Assembly (NCBI RefSeq): GCF_019402665.1
Contig: NZ_VSST01000007.1
Location: forward strand, 1 to 64,000
DNA length: 64,000 nucleotides
Direction of reading: 5' to 3'
Origin: Bradyrhizobium canariense
GTDB taxonomy: Bacteria; Pseudomonadota; Alphaproteobacteria; Rhizobiales; Xanthobacteraceae
The notes below the pieces were generated by a model. It was not told where the DNA came from. It saw nothing but the letters and a program-made list of their open reading frames with translations, and searched no databases. The position numbers and the translations under genes are program-made. Below are positions 43,215-52,895 of this stretch, piece by piece; positions within the stretch are counted from its first letter, which is position 1; every line of letters starts with the position of its first letter.

Positions 43215-43697
43215 ATGGTTCAGGCGAAGAAGGCGCAACGGTCGACGGCGGCGATACCTGCGCGGGCTTCACGCCGCCGCACGATGCGCGACTCCGACTA
43301 TGCTGGGCTGGCGCAGTTCCGCTACCAGATCCGAAGCTTTCTGGCGTTCAGCGAGGCAGCCGCAGCACAGCAGGGATTGACGCCGACGCAACATCAGGCG
43401 CTGCTTGGGATCAAGGGCTTCGTGCGTCCGGGTCCCGCGAGCATCGGTGATGTCGCGCGGTTTCTGCTGATCCGGCATCACTCCGCCGTGGAACTGATCA
43501 ACCGCCTCGCGAAGCTTGGGCTGGTCAGCCGCATTGCCGACCCTGAAGACGCCAGACGCGTTCATCTCAAGCTGACGAAAAAGGGTGAGCAAAAGCTCCA
43601 GGCGCTCTCGCGCAAGAACCTCGAGGAGCTCCGCCGCGCCGCGAGCCCGGCATTGAGCCGGCTCCTGAAGTCGTTCCGCGCCTCCAGCGGGGCCTGA
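43215..43697 (+). CDS. MarR family transcriptional regulator
   Basis: The 160-residue protein has the MarR winged helix (about 40-130): LTPTQHQALLGIKGF, IGDVARFLLIRHHSAVELIN and RLAKLGLVSRIADPEDARRV, with the basic wing. ATG 43215 follows CGGAGGGG; the frame is open about 100 bases further upstream. It sits at the far end of the transporter segment, with the alphaCTD-like gene upstream on the same strand, and could control the divergent ABC operon through the palindrome at 42423-42439. Ligand unknown. Confidence 0.85.
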   Translation: MVQAKKAQRSTAAIPARASRRRTMRDSDYAGLAQFRYQIRSFLAFSEAAAAQQGLTPTQHQALLGIKGFVRPGPASIGDVARFLLIRHHSAVELINRLAKLGLVSRIADPEDARRVHLKLTKKGEQKLQALSRKNLEELRRAASPALSRLLKSFRASSGA

Positions 43698-43712
43698 CGC
43701 GACGTCAGATCC

Positions 43713-44798
43713 TCACGCCGCCGCGCCCTGGGCGGCGAGCTGCGCGGCCTGGTGCTCGGTGGTCAGCGCGTCGGTCAATTCGCCCAGCGCTTCGCCCGCC
43801 ATCACCTGCGGCAGCTTGTAGAGCGTCAAATTGATGCGGTGATCGGTGACGCGTCCTTGCGGGAAATTATAGGTGCGGATGCGCTCGCTGCGGTCGCCGG
43901 AGCCGACCTTCTCCTTGCGCTCGGCCGAGCGCGCCGCGTCGAGGCGTTGCTGCTCGGCGTCGTAGATGCGCGAACGCAGGATGTTCATGGCAGAAGCGCG
44001 ATTCTTGTGCTGCGAGCGGCTGTCCTGCATCATCACCACGATGCCGGTCGGGATGTGGGTGATGCGGATCGCCGATTCGGTCTTGTTGACGTGCTGGCCG
44101 CCGGCGCCCCCGGCGCGCATGGTCTCGATACGCAAATCATCGTTCCGGATCTCGACATCGACCTCCTCGACCTCGGGCATTACGGCGACCGTGGCGGCGG
44201 ATGTGTGGATGCGCCCCTGCGTCTCGGTGTCCGGCACGCGCTGCACCCGGTGCACGCCGGACTCGAACTTCAGCTTCGAGAACGCGCCGCGGCCCTGCAC
44301 CTCGGCGATGATTTCCTTGTAGCCGCCGACGCTGCCTTCGCTCGCCGAGATCACCTCGACCTTCCAGCCCTGCAGGGCCGCGAAGCGCTCGTACATCCGG
44401 AACAAATCTCCGGCGAACAGCGAAGCCTCGTCGCCGCCGGTGCCGGCGCGGATTTCCAGCACCACGTTGCGGTCGTCCATGGCGTCCTTCGGCAGCAGCG
44501 CGACGCGGATTTTCTGGACCAGATCCTCGATCTTCGGCGTCAGCTCGTCGCGCTCGGCTTCCGCCATGGCGCGCATCTCGGCATCGGTCGCGGGATCGGC
44601 GATCAGCGCCTCGGTGTCGGCGAGCTCCTTGACGGCCGAACGATAGGTTTTGACCGCTTCGATCAATGGCGTGAGCTCGGCGAGCTCACGCGTGATCTGC
44701 ACATAGCGTTCGGAGGCGAGCTGACCGAGCGATTCGGCTTCGAGCGAGGCGTGATGCGCGAGCAGGACGTCCAGTTTGGCTTCGGGGAGTGACGACAT
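43713..44798 (-). CDS. prfA: Peptide chain release factor 1
   Basis: RF1 recognises UAA and UAG and triggers peptide release. The 361-residue protein has the codon-recognition domain and, in [19 protein letters not shown], the GGQ motif methylated by Prm[21 protein letters not shown] is also family-typical. It is the third gene of the lysC-ptsP-prfA order on the minus strand. The next gene downstream here is a MarR gene on the other strand, not prmC. Confidence 0.96.
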   Translation of the reverse strand: MSSLPEAKLDVLLAHHASLEAESLGQLASERYVQITRELAELTPLIEAVKTYRSAVKELADTEALIADPATDAEMRAMAEAERDELTPKIEDLVQKIRVALLPKDAMDDRNVVLEIRAGTGGDEASLFAGDLFRMYERFAALQGWKVEVISASEGSVGGYKEIIAEVQGRGAFSKLKFESGVHRVQRVPDTETQGRIHTSAATVAVMPEVEEVDVEIRNDDLRIETMRAGGAGGQHVNKTESAIRITHIPTGIVVMMQDSRSQHKNRASAMNILRSRIYDAEQQRLDAARSAERKEKVGSGDRSERIRTYNFPQGRVTDHRINLTLYKLPQVMAGEALGELTDALTTEHQAAQLAAQGAAA

Positions 44799-44855
44799 CG
44801 GTTCAGTCTCAAAATGCGGGAAAGGGCGAGGCGGCAGGAAGGGGCGACAGGCCCG

Positions 44856-47123
44856 CTACAACGCCAGGCCTTCAGCCTCGGCAAATTCCGTCAGCTTCTG
44901 CCGGATCGAGACGCTGCCGGCGGGCGCGTCCAGCAACGGGCCGAGCATCGCTTCGGCCTTCTTGGCGTCGAGATCGATCACCATCGCCTTGACCGGGCCG
45001 AGCGCGGTGGCCGAGAGCGACAGCGAGCGATAGCCCATCGCGATCAGGGCCAGTGCGCCGATCGGCTTCGAGGCCATCTCGCCGCAGAGTGACAGCGATT
45101 TCTTCGCCTCCTGCGACTTGCGCGCGATGTCGCGCAGCGCACGCAGGATCGGCGCCGACATGGTGTCGAAGCGTTCGGAGACCTTTGCATTGCCGCGGTC
45201 GACCGCGAACAGGAACTGGAACAGATCGTTGGAGCCGACCGAGATGAAGTCGACCTTCTTGAGAAGCTCGTCGAGCTGATAGAGCAGCGCCGGCACCTCG
45301 ACCATGGTGCCGATGTCGATCCGCTCCGGCAGTGTGTGGCCGTGCTGGCGCAGATAGGTCAGCTCGCGTTCGACCAGCGCCTTCGCCGAATCGAATTCAC
45401 CCACCTCCGAGATCATCGGGAACATGATGCGCAACGCGCGGCCGCCGCCGGCGCGCAGCAGGGCGCGGATCTGGCCGCGCAACAGCCCGGGACGGTCGAG
45501 CCCGAGCCGGATCGCGCGCCATCCGAGCGCGGGATTCTCCTCGATCACCGCCTCCATGTAAGGCAGCGCCTTGTCGCCGCCGATGTCGAGGGTGCGGAAG
45601 GTGACGGGCTTCGTGCCGGCGGCATCCAGCACGGTGCGATAGAGCGCGAGCTGGTCGCTGGTGCGCGGCAGGCTCTGGCCGACCATGAATTGCAGCTCTG
45701 TGCGGAACAGGCCGATGCCGGCGCTGCCGGTGTCCTCGATGTGCGGCAGGTCGATCGCGAGACCCGCATTGATCATCAGCTCGACCTTCTGGCCGTCTTT
45801 GGTGACGCAGGGCAGGTCGCGCAGCGCCAGATACTGCGCCTGGCGGCGGGCGCGGAAGCGCACGCGCTCCGCGAAGGCCGCTTCGACCTCCTGCGATGGG
45901 CGCACATAGATCATGCCGGAGGTACCGTCGACGATGACGGCGTCGCCGGGATCGGCGATACCAGGCGCGTTCGGGACTTCGCCGACCGCGGGAATGCCAA
46001 GCGCGCGCGCCACGATCGAGACGTGGGAATTGGCGGTGCCTTCTTCCAATATGATGCCGCGCAGGCGCTTGCGGTCGTAGTCGAGCAGCGCCGCCGGGCC
46101 CATCGCGCGCGCGATGACGATGGCATTGTCGGGCAATTGTTCGCGTGACGGCGCGTGATCCTGGCCGACCAGTTGCCGCATCAGGCGATAGCCGAGATCC
46201 TCGAGATCATGCAGCCGGTCGCGCAAATAGGGATCGGTCGAGCGCAGCATGCGCGCGCGGGTGTCGGATTGCACACGCTCGACGGCGGCTTCCGCCGTCA
46301 GGCCGGTGGCGACCGCCTCGTGCAGCTTGTGCGACCAGCCCTGGTCGTTGGCGAACATGCGGTAGGCTTCCAGCACCTCGCGATGCTCGCCGCCTTCCGC
46401 GACGTCGCCGCGCTCCAGCATGCGATCGAGATCGGCGCGCAGCTTGGCGAGCGCGGTGTCGAGCCGCTTGATCTCCTTCGGCAGGTCCTCGGCGATGTAG
46501 TCCTTGATGACGACGCGCGGCTCGTGCAGCACGACGTGGCCGAGCGCGATGCCTTCCGACAGGATGGCGCCGACCTTCTGCGCCGAATGGCGCGCGGCGG
46601 GCTCATGGCCCGGCTGGGCCAGCGCGGACAGCTCGCCTGAGGCGATCAGCTCCGCCAGCACCATCGCCGTGGTCTGAAGCGCCTCGAGTTCCTCCTCGAC
46701 ATAGTTGCGCTTGGCGCGGTTCTGCACCACCAGCACGCCGAGCGTGTTGCCGGCGCGCAGGATCGGCACGCCGAGGAAGGAGTGGTAGATCTCTTCGCCG
46801 GTCTCCGGGCGGAACGAGAAGGCCGGATGGCTCTGCGCGTCGTTCAAGTTGAGAGGGGTTGCCTCGCTGGCGACCAGGCCGACAAGGCCCTCATGGGCGC
46901 TGAGCACGGTGTGGTGCACCGCCTCGCGGTTGAGGCCTTCGGTGGCATAGAGCTCGAGCGTGTTGTCGACGCGCAGCACATAGACCGAGCACACCTCGGC
47001 CACCATGTTGGCGGCGATCAGCACCACGATCTTGTCCAGCCGCTCCTGGGCCGAGACCTGCTCCGCCATGGTTTCGCGGAGCCGTCTCAACAAGACGCGG
47101 GGACCTCCCGACGCGCTCCGCAT
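44856..47123 (-). CDS. ptsP: PEP-protein phosphotransferase of the nitrogen PTS (EI-Ntr)
   Basis: PtsP passes phosphate from phosphoenolpyruvate to NPr in the PTS-Ntr that links nitrogen and carbon status. The 755-residue protein has an N-terminal GAF domain (about 20-160: LDKIVVLIAANMVAEVCSVY), a PEP-utiliser helical domain, the mobile domain with phosphorylated His in GTANSHVSIVARALGIP, and the C-terminal TIM barrel (GGDKALPYMEAVIEENPALG; SVGSNDLFQF). Length fits PtsP and excludes sugar-PTS enzyme I without GAF. It lies between lysC and prfA as in related genomes. Confidence 0.95.
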   Translation of the reverse strand: MRSASGGPRVLLRRLRETMAEQVSAQERLDKIVVLIAANMVAEVCSVYVLRVDNTLELYATEGLNREAVHHTVLSAHEGLVGLVASEATPLNLNDAQSHPAFSFRPETGEEIYHSFLGVPILRAGNTLGVLVVQNRAKRNYVEEELEALQTTAMVLAELIASGELSALAQPGHEPAARHSAQKVGAILSEGIALGHVVLHEPRVVIKDYIAEDLPKEIKRLDTALAKLRADLDRMLERGDVAEGGEHREVLEAYRMFANDQGWSHKLHEAVATGLTAEAAVERVQSDTRARMLRSTDPYLRDRLHDLEDLGYRLMRQLVGQDHAPSREQLPDNAIVIARAMGPAALLDYDRKRLRGIILEEGTANSHVSIVARALGIPAVGEVPNAPGIADPGDAVIVDGTSGMIYVRPSQEVEAAFAERVRFRARRQAQYLALRDLPCVTKDGQKVELMINAGLAIDLPHIEDTGSAGIGLFRTELQFMVGQSLPRTSDQLALYRTVLDAAGTKPVTFRTLDIGGDKALPYMEAVIEENPALGWRAIRLGLDRPGLLRGQIRALLRAGGGRALRIMFPMISEVGEFDSAKALVERELTYLRQHGHTLPERIDIGTMVEVPALLYQLDELLKKVDFISVGSNDLFQFLFAVDRGNAKVSERFDTMSAPILRALRDIARKSQEAKKSLSLCGEMASKPIGALALIAMGYRSLSLSATALGPVKAMVIDLDAKKAEAMLGPLLDAPAGSVSIRQKLTEFAEAEGLAL

Positions 47124-47392
47124 GAACCGTCAATCTCCTTCGTCAGCCGGGGCCGAAAGGGCCCGCGGCGGCTCGCCCAGAAATCCAGAAAAACAACAAA
47201 TTTGCTCGTCCGGCGCCGGCCCCGGCGGTTGCCTGGGCCGAATCAGCACCGCCTCAACTGGGGCACAGTTTCTGGCAGCCCACCCTGTTCGCCGTATAGC
47301 GAATTGGGGCTTGTTTTGCCAAGCAAAACGCCTGCCAAACGCGAAAGTGTGGAGACCTCAGCGTTTGCTGCGACCGCTAAGAGAAAATTAGC

Positions 47393-48649
47393 CTACGCCT
47401 GATCGAGACCGTAGAGCGTGTGCAGCGTGCGCACCGCAAGCTCGGTATAGGCGGTGTCGATCAGAACCGAGAACTTGATCTCGGAGGTTGTAATGGCCCG
47501 GATGTTGATATTCCGTCCTGCGAGGGCCGAGAACGCCTGGGCGGCGACGCCGGCATGGCTGCGCATTCCGCTGCCGATCACCGAGATCTTGGCAACGTCG
47601 GTCGCGGTGTCGAGCCGGGCATAATTGATCTGGCTTTTGGCCGCGGTGATCGTCTCCTTGGCCCTGGTATAGTCGGCGGCCGGGACCGTGAAGGTGAGGT
47701 CGGTGGTCTTGCCGTCTTCGGAGACGTTCTGCACGATCATGTCGACGTTGATGTTAGCATCGGCGAGCGGGCCGAAGATCGACGCGGCCACGCCGGGCTT
47801 GTCCTCGATCTGGCGTACCGAGATCTGGGCCTCGTCCTTCGAAAAGGCGATGCCGGTGACGACGTGGCTTTCCATGATCTCCTCCTCGCTGCAGATCAGC
47901 GTGCCGGGCGGCTGGTTGGCATGCGGGTCGATATCCTCGGGCTTGTCGAAGCTCGAGCGGACGAAAATCGGCATGTTGTGGACCATGCCGAGTTCCACTG
48001 AGCGGACCTGGAGCACCTTGGCGCCCTGGGAGGCCAGCTCCAGCATGTCTTCGAACGCGATCTTGTCGAGCCGGCGCGCCTTCGGCACGATTCGCGGATC
48101 GGTTGTGTAGACACCGTCGACGTCGGTGTAGATGTCGCAGCGGTCCGCCTTGACGGCGGCGGCGATCGCCACGGCCGAGGTGTCGGAGCCGCCGCGGCCA
48201 AGCGTGGTGATGCGGTTGGTCTCTGGGTTGATGCCCTGGAAGCCGGCGATCACGGCGACTTCCTTGCGCTCCCTGAAGCGCTTGATGATCTCGCTGCCGT
48301 CGATGCCCTCGATCCGGGCCGAAGCATGGGCGTCGCTGGTCGTGATCGGGATCTGCCAGCCCTGCCAGGAGCGGGCCTGGATACCCATGCCCTGAAGCAC
48401 GATGGCAAGCAGGCCGGACGTCACCTGTTCGCCCGAGGCGACCACGGCGTCGTATTCGCGTGCGTCGTGCATCGGCGAGGCCTCGGTGCACCAGGCCACC
48501 AGCTCGTTGGTTTTACCGGACATCGCCGAGACGACCACGGCCACTTCATGGCCGGCGTCGACCTCACGCTTCACATGGCGTGCGACGTTGCGGATACGTT
48601 CGATGTTGGCGACGGATGTGCCGCCGAATTTCATCACGAGGCGGCTCAT
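47393..48649 (-). CDS. lysC: Aspartate kinase
   Basis: LysC phosphorylates aspartate at the head of the lysine, threonine and methionine pathways. The 418-residue protein begins VMKFGGTSVANIERI (KFGGTSV at 6-12), has ITTLGRGGSDTSAVAI, and carries two C-terminal ACT domains (about 265-418) that usually bind lysine and threonine for feedback inhibition. Length is normal for the single-function enzyme. It diverges from the PH-domain/ubiG genes. Confidence 0.96.
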   Translation of the reverse strand: MSRLVMKFGGTSVANIERIRNVARHVKREVDAGHEVAVVVSAMSGKTNELVAWCTEASPMHDAREYDAVVASGEQVTSGLLAIVLQGMGIQARSWQGWQIPITTSDAHASARIEGIDGSEIIKRFRERKEVAVIAGFQGINPETNRITTLGRGGSDTSAVAIAAAVKADRCDIYTDVDGVYTTDPRIVPKARRLDKIAFEDMLELASQGAKVLQVRSVELGMVHNMPIFVRSSFDKPEDIDPHANQPPGTLICSEEEIMESHVVTGIAFSKDEAQISVRQIEDKPGVAASIFGPLADANINVDMIVQNVSEDGKTTDLTFTVPAADYTRAKETITAAKSQINYARLDTATDVAKISVIGSGMRSHAGVAAQAFSALAGRNINIRAITTSEIKFSVLIDTAYTELAVRTLHTLYGLDQA

Positions 48650-48798
48650 GACGACGCGTGCATTCCCTCATAAGGATAAGTATGGTGACCCGCGCTGGAC
48701 GGGTGCCTGCGATACCGACCGCGCGTATACAGAGGGGCGGGGCCGGGGGCAAGCAGGTTCCTGCGCGGGCCAATCCGGGCAATGGGTTATTCGAGGTC

Positions 48799-49266
48799 AT
48801 GGCGCGTTACATCGACGAGATCCTGCAACCGGGCGAGCGGGTGCTGTATTCGACCAATGCGCACTGGATCTTCTATTTTCCGGCGATCCTGGCCTGGATC
48901 GTGGCGCTGGTCCTGTTCGTCCTGTCCCGGCAAACCATCGTCGAGGGGCTCGTCCTGCTCTGTCTGGTCGCGGCCGGCCTAGTGGCTCTGGCGGCGCTGT
49001 ACTGGACCGTGAAGGGCTGGTTCCATCGCTTTACCACCGAGACCGACGTGACCAATTTGCGGGTCGTGCACAAGACCGGCTTCATCAAGCGCCGCACCTT
49101 CGAGATGGCGCTGGATAAGGTCGAGAGCGTCGATGTGAATCAGACCATTCTCGGACGTATTCTCAACTATGGCGACGTGACCATCAATGGCGTTGGGGAA
49201 GGTCGCGAAACCATCCGGACCATCGCCTCGCCGCTCGCCTTCCGCAGTTCGATCACCACGCGGTAG
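48799..49266 (+). CDS. Bacterial PH-domain membrane protein (YdbS-like)
   Basis: The 155-residue protein has two adjacent membrane segments (AHWIFYFPAILAWIVALVLF, then GLVLLCLVAAGLVALAALYW) and then a bPH2 domain with RRTFEMALDKVESVDVNQTI and INYGDVTI-like LNYGDVTINGVGEG. The topology N-TM-TM-PH is that of small YdbS-type proteins of unknown function. ATG 48799 follows TCGAGGT; the frame upstream lies in the divergent lysC leader. It precedes ubiG by 15 bases and is probably co-transcribed. Confidence 0.8.
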   Translation: MARYIDEILQPGERVLYSTNAHWIFYFPAILAWIVALVLFVLSRQTIVEGLVLLCLVAAGLVALAALYWTVKGWFHRFTTETDVTNLRVVHKTGFIKRRTFEMALDKVESVDVNQTILGRILNYGDVTINGVGEGRETIRTIASPLAFRSSITTR

Positions 49267-49281
49267 GACCGCGCGCAACCC

Positions 49282-50055
49282 ATGAGCATGCAGCAAAATA
49301 CTTCCGCTACCGCAAGCCCGCAGCCGGGCTCGACCGTCGACGCCGCCGAGATCGCGAAATTCTCAAAACTTTCGGCCGAGTGGTGGGACCCCAACGGCAA
49401 GATGGCGCCGCTGCACCGGATCAACCCGCTGCGGCTCGGCTACATCCGCGATGCCGCCTGCCGCAAGTTCGAGCGCAATTTGCGCAGCCTCAACTGCCTC
49501 GGCGGTCTGCGCGTGCTCGATATCGGCTGCGGCGCCGGCCTGCTCTGCGAGCCGCTGTCGCGCCTGGGTGCGCAGGTCATCGGCGTCGATCCGTCGGTCA
49601 GCAACATCGCGGCCGCGAAGCTGCATGCCGACAAGGCGCATCTCGCGATCGACTATCGCTGCACCACGGTTGAGGAGATCGACCCGCGCGAGCGCTTTGA
49701 CATCGTGCTGGCGATGGAGGTGGTCGAGCACGTGGTCGACGTCGGCGTTTTCCTGAAGCGCTGCGCCGCGATGCTGAAGCCGAACGGGTTGATGGTGGTC
49801 TCGACGCTGAACAGGAACTGGAAGAGTTTTGCGCTCGCCATCGTCGGCGCCGAATATGTGCTGCGATGGCTGCCGCGCGGCACCCACGAGTGGAACAAAT
49901 TCGTCACCCCCGACGAACTGACGAAATACCTGCTCGACAACCGCCTGGTCATCACCGAGCAGACGGGCGTCGTCTACTCACCCTTCGCCGACAAATGGAC
50001 CCTCTCGTCAGACATGGACGTGAACTACATGGTGGTGGCGGAAGGCATGGTGTGA
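49282..50055 (+). CDS. ubiG: 3-demethylubiquinol 3-O-methyltransferase UbiG
   Basis: UbiG makes both O-methylations in ubiquinone synthesis. The 257-residue protein has the family opening EIAKFSKLSAEWWDPNGKMA, then LHRINPLRLGYI, SAM-binding VLDIGCGAGLLCEPLSRLGA and VEHVVDVGVFLK, ending in SDMDVNYMVVAEG. Start ATG 49282 or 49288. The lysC/ubiG divergence is conserved in alphaproteobacteria, which supports the call. Confidence 0.95.
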   Translation: MSMQQNTSATASPQPGSTVDAAEIAKFSKLSAEWWDPNGKMAPLHRINPLRLGYIRDAACRKFERNLRSLNCLGGLRVLDIGCGAGLLCEPLSRLGAQVIGVDPSVSNIAAAKLHADKAHLAIDYRCTTVEEIDPRERFDIVLAMEVVEHVVDVGVFLKRCAAMLKPNGLMVVSTLNRNWKSFALAIVGAEYVLRWLPRGTHEWNKFVTPDELTKYLLDNRLVITEQTGVVYSPFADKWTLSSDMDVNYMVVAEGMV

Positions 50056-50080
50056 GGCGTTGCTGCTTCCAAACATTCGG

Positions 50081-50216
50081 CGTCGTCCTGGCGAAAGCCA
50101 GGACCCATTACCCCTGGGAGAAGTTGTGGCGCGAGACAGATAATCTCGAGTCTTCGCCAAACCACTCCCAGGGGTAATGGGTCCTGGATCTGCGCTTCGC
50201 TTGTCCAGGACGACGA
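50081..50216. repeat. Composite palindromic intergenic repeat (copy 2)
   Basis: Left module CGTCCTGGC-GAAA-GCCAGGAC, long inverted arms AGGACCCATTACCCCTGGGAG and CTCCCAGGGGTAATGGGTCC (20 or more matching bases) around about 40 bases, and a right module GATCTGCGCTTCGCTTGTCC then AGGACGACGA. It is the most regular of the four copies and can form one long hairpin. Confidence 0.85.
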
Positions 50217-50319
50217 TGAATTTGGCGATAGCATCGCTCCCATGACGTTCGTGTGGTTGACCCATTGAACAGCTAGCGGCAGGTTGGCCGCAATCATTGG
50301 CCCTCCCACCCATTTCCCC

Positions 50320-51219
50320 ATGTTCACCATCGCCAGCCTCTGGATTCCCTTCACCGTCATTGCCGCGCTCGGCCAGGTCGCGCGCAATGCGATGCAGCGG
50401 TCACTGACAAAGCCGCTGGGGACTTGGGGCGCGACCAATATCCGCTTCCTATTCGGCTTTCCGTTCTCGCTCCTGTTCCTGGCAGTGGTGCTGGTTGCCA
50501 CCGGCGATCATCTCGGCATGCCGCCCGGTGTGTTCTGGCCGTGGCTGCTGCTCGGCGCGCTCAGCCAGATCGTCGCGACCGGCCTGATGCTGCTCGCCAT
50601 GAACGACCGCTCCTTCGTGGTGACGACGGCCTATCTGAAAACCGAGGCGATCCAGACCGCCATCTTCGGCTTCGTCTTCCTCGGCGATCATCTGACATGG
50701 CTCAAGGTTCTGGCGATCGTGATCGCGACAATCGGCGTCGTCATCACCGCGCTACGGCCCGGTGGCGAGAAGAGTTTTGCCGAATTGAAGCCGACCATCA
50801 CCGGTCTCGTCGCGGCGGCGGCGTTCGCGTTGTCAGCGGTCGGCTTCCGCGGCGCCATCATCAACGTGCCTGATGTCTCGTTCGTGACGGCGGCATCGTT
50901 CACGCTGGTGCTCGGCCTGTTCGTGCAGACGTTGATCCTGACGATCTATCTGCTCTGGCGCGCGCCAAAGGTGCTTCAGGGCATCCTTTCAATGTGGCGG
51001 CCCTCAATGCTGGCCGGCTTCACCGGCGCCTTCGCCTCGCAGTTCTGGTTCCTGGCGTTCGCGCTGACCGCCGCCGCCAATGTCCGCACGCTGGCCTTGA
51101 TCGAGGTGCTGTTCGCGCAAGGCGTGGCCTATTACTCGTTCAAGCAGCCGATCGCGCCGCGCGAAATTATCGGCATCGCGCTGATCGTGCTCGGCGTGGC
51201 GGTGCTGGTGGGAGTCTAA
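50320..51219 (+). CDS. EamA/DMT-family transporter
   Basis: The 299-residue membrane protein has two EamA repeats with about ten segments (first SLWIPFTVIAALGQVARNAM, second from about 150 with ALSAVGFRGAIINV). It would export or exchange a small metabolite; substrate unknown. ATG 50320 avoids an upstream TTG start in the region of the palindromic repeat. Its stop overlaps the convergent DUF1178 gene by 4 bases. It stands between ubiG and the DUF1178-nitrilase-grxC-comF run. Confidence 0.8.
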   Translation: MFTIASLWIPFTVIAALGQVARNAMQRSLTKPLGTWGATNIRFLFGFPFSLLFLAVVLVATGDHLGMPPGVFWPWLLLGALSQIVATGLMLLAMNDRSFVVTTAYLKTEAIQTAIFGFVFLGDHLTWLKVLAIVIATIGVVITALRPGGEKSFAELKPTITGLVAAAAFALSAVGFRGAIINVPDVSFVTAASFTLVLGLFVQTLILTIYLLWRAPKVLQGILSMWRPSMLAGFTGAFASQFWFLAFALTAAANVRTLALIEVLFAQGVAYYSFKQPIAPREIIGIALIVLGVAVLVGV

Positions 51220-51701
51220 TTCCGATCTTCCGGCAGCGTCGGCAGCGGCGACACCTCGATGCCTTCGTCGATCAGCGACTTGGCCTCGTCGGGCGAGGCT
51301 TCGCCGTAGATCGGACGGTGCTCCTTGTCGCCGTAATGCATCGCGCGGGCTTCATTGGCGAATCGCTCACCGACATTGTCGGCGTTCTTCACGATGTGAT
51401 CGCGCAGCTCTTTGAGCTTGGCGCGCAGCTCGCGCTCCTGCGCCATCAACAGCGAGGTCGGTGCGGATTGCGCAGCCTCGGGCGCGGTCGTCGTGGCGGT
51501 GGGCTCAGGCGGCGGCGTGGCGCGTCCGCGGCCCTTCTTGCCGACGATGCGCGGCGCCATGATCGCCTTGTCGACCTTGGCCGAGCCGCAGATCGGACAA
51601 GTCACGAGCCTGCGCTTCACCTGAGAATCGTACGCGGCCGAGCTCTGGAACCAACTCTCGAAGTCGTGGCTCCGGTCGCAGCGGAGCGCGTAGCGGATCA
51701 T
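51216..51701 (-). CDS. DUF1178 family protein
   Basis: The 161-residue protein starts MIRYALRCDRSHDFESWFQS and has CPICGSAKVDKAIMAPRI, the DUF1178 signature, with Cys8 and a CxxC at 35-38 that may bind zinc. A charged helical C-terminal half (ELRAKLKELRDHIVKNADNV) follows a flexible Pro/Thr-rich stretch. The family accompanies the nitrilase gene in many alphaproteobacteria; function unknown. Confidence 0.85.
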   Translation of the reverse strand: MIRYALRCDRSHDFESWFQSSAAYDSQVKRRLVTCPICGSAKVDKAIMAPRIVGKKGRGRATPPPEPTATTTAPEAAQSAPTSLLMAQERELRAKLKELRDHIVKNADNVGERFANEARAMHYGDKEHRPIYGEASPDEAKSLIDEGIEVSPLPTLPEDRN

Positions 51702-52576
51702 GCCGATCCCCGCACCAGATGCAGGTGGTCCGGCCCGGCCTTGGGGTCGGCGACGCCGAAGCGGCGGCCGTGCTGGAGCGAGGGGATCGCGCGGCGCGCG
51801 GTCTCGACCTTGGCCGGATCGATTTGTGCCATGATGATGCCGGGCTCGACATCGCCTTCGGCGAGGATCTCGCCCCAGGGATCGATGATCAGCGAATGGC
51901 CATAGGTCTCCCGCTTGTTCTCATGCAGCCCTGCCTGCGCCGCGGCGAAGATGAAGCAACCGGTCTCGATCGCGCGCGCACGCAACAGCACGTGCCAATG
52001 CGCTTCACCGGTCTTGCGGGTGAAGGCCGAGGGCACCGTGATGAAGTACGCGCCGCTTTCGGCCAGCGCGCGGTAGAGCGCGGGGAAGCGGACATCGTAG
52101 CAAATCGTCAGCCCGACGCGGCCCCAGGGCAGGTCGGAGATCACGGCCGTCTCGCCCGGCTGGTAATTGGCGGATTCGCGATAGCTCTCGCCGTCAGGGA
52201 GCTCGATGTCGAACATGTGGATCTTGTCGTAGCTCGCGAGCACATTGCCCTCGGGCCCGATCAGGAACGAGCGGTTGACCGCTTTTTCGTCCGAAAAGCG
52301 CAGCGCCAGCGAGCCGACATGGATGTGGATCTTCAGTTCGGCCGCGAGCGCCCGGTACGCCCTCAGCGAGTTGTCGTCGTCTTGGCTCTGGAGGTGCTCG
52401 AACAGGGCCTTGCGGTTGAGCTGCATCATATTGCTGACTTCGGGCGTCTGCACGTAGTCGGCGCCATTGGCCGCAGCCTGGCGGATCAGCCTGGTGGCCT
52501 GCGCGAGGCTTGGCTCGGGCATCAGGCCGGTGCGCATCTGCACCATCGCTGCCGTGAAGGTCCTGTTGTCGCTCAT
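51698..52576 (-). CDS. Nitrilase-superfamily carbon-nitrogen hydrolase
   Basis: The 292-residue protein has the Glu-Lys-Cys triad: Glu46 in TPEVSNMM, Lys118 in YDKIHMFDIE and Cys159 in GLTICYDVRFPALYR. It belongs to the Nit1/Nit2-like branch, whose members hydrolyse omega-amides such as deaminated glutathione, making it a metabolite-repair enzyme. That would fit the glutaredoxin neighbour. It overlaps the grxC start by 4 bases. Confidence 0.88.
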   Translation of the reverse strand: MSDNRTFTAAMVQMRTGLMPEPSLAQATRLIRQAAANGADYVQTPEVSNMMQLNRKALFEHLQSQDDDNSLRAYRALAAELKIHIHVGSLALRFSDEKAVNRSFLIGPEGNVLASYDKIHMFDIELPDGESYRESANYQPGETAVISDLPWGRVGLTICYDVRFPALYRALAESGAYFITVPSAFTRKTGEAHWHVLLRARAIETGCFIFAAAQAGLHENKRETYGHSLIIDPWGEILAEGDVEPGIIMAQIDPAKVETARRAIPSLQHGRRFGVADPKAGPDHLHLVRGSA

Positions 52577-52866
52577 GACTCCGCCTTGACGCTTTCGAGC
52601 ATGGCGTCGAGCTTGCCTTCACGATCGAGCGCGTAGAGTTCGTCGCAGCCTCCGACATGGGTTCCGCCGATCCAGATCTGCGGGAAGGTCGAGCCCTCGC
52701 CGGAGCGATGGTACATCTCCTGGCGCCAGGACGGGTTCTTGGCGATATCCAACTCCGTGAACGTCGCCTTCTTGCGGGTCAGCAGCGACTTGGCGGCGGA
52801 ACAATAGCCGCAGCCCGGCCTGGTGTAGATCTCGACAGCAGCGGTCATCTTGTCTGGCGCTTTCAT
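52573..52866 (-). CDS. grxC: Glutaredoxin 3
   Basis: The 97-residue protein has the dithiol active site CGYC at 19-22 (usual CPYC, with Gly in place of Pro), TFPQIWIGGTHVGGCDEL with the cis-Pro and glutathione-binding turn, as in GrxC-type glutaredoxins. It reduces disulfides and glutathionylated proteins with glutathione. The start is 52866 (MKAPDK) or 52848 (MTAA). It lies between comF and the nitrilase gene on the minus strand. Confidence 0.93.
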   Translation of the reverse strand: MKAPDKMTAAVEIYTRPGCGYCSAAKSLLTRKKATFTELDIAKNPSWRQEMYHRSGEGSTFPQIWIGGTHVGGCDELYALDREGKLDAMLESVKAES

Positions 52867-52895
52867 GTCATGAATTCATTGAATTATATGGGACT

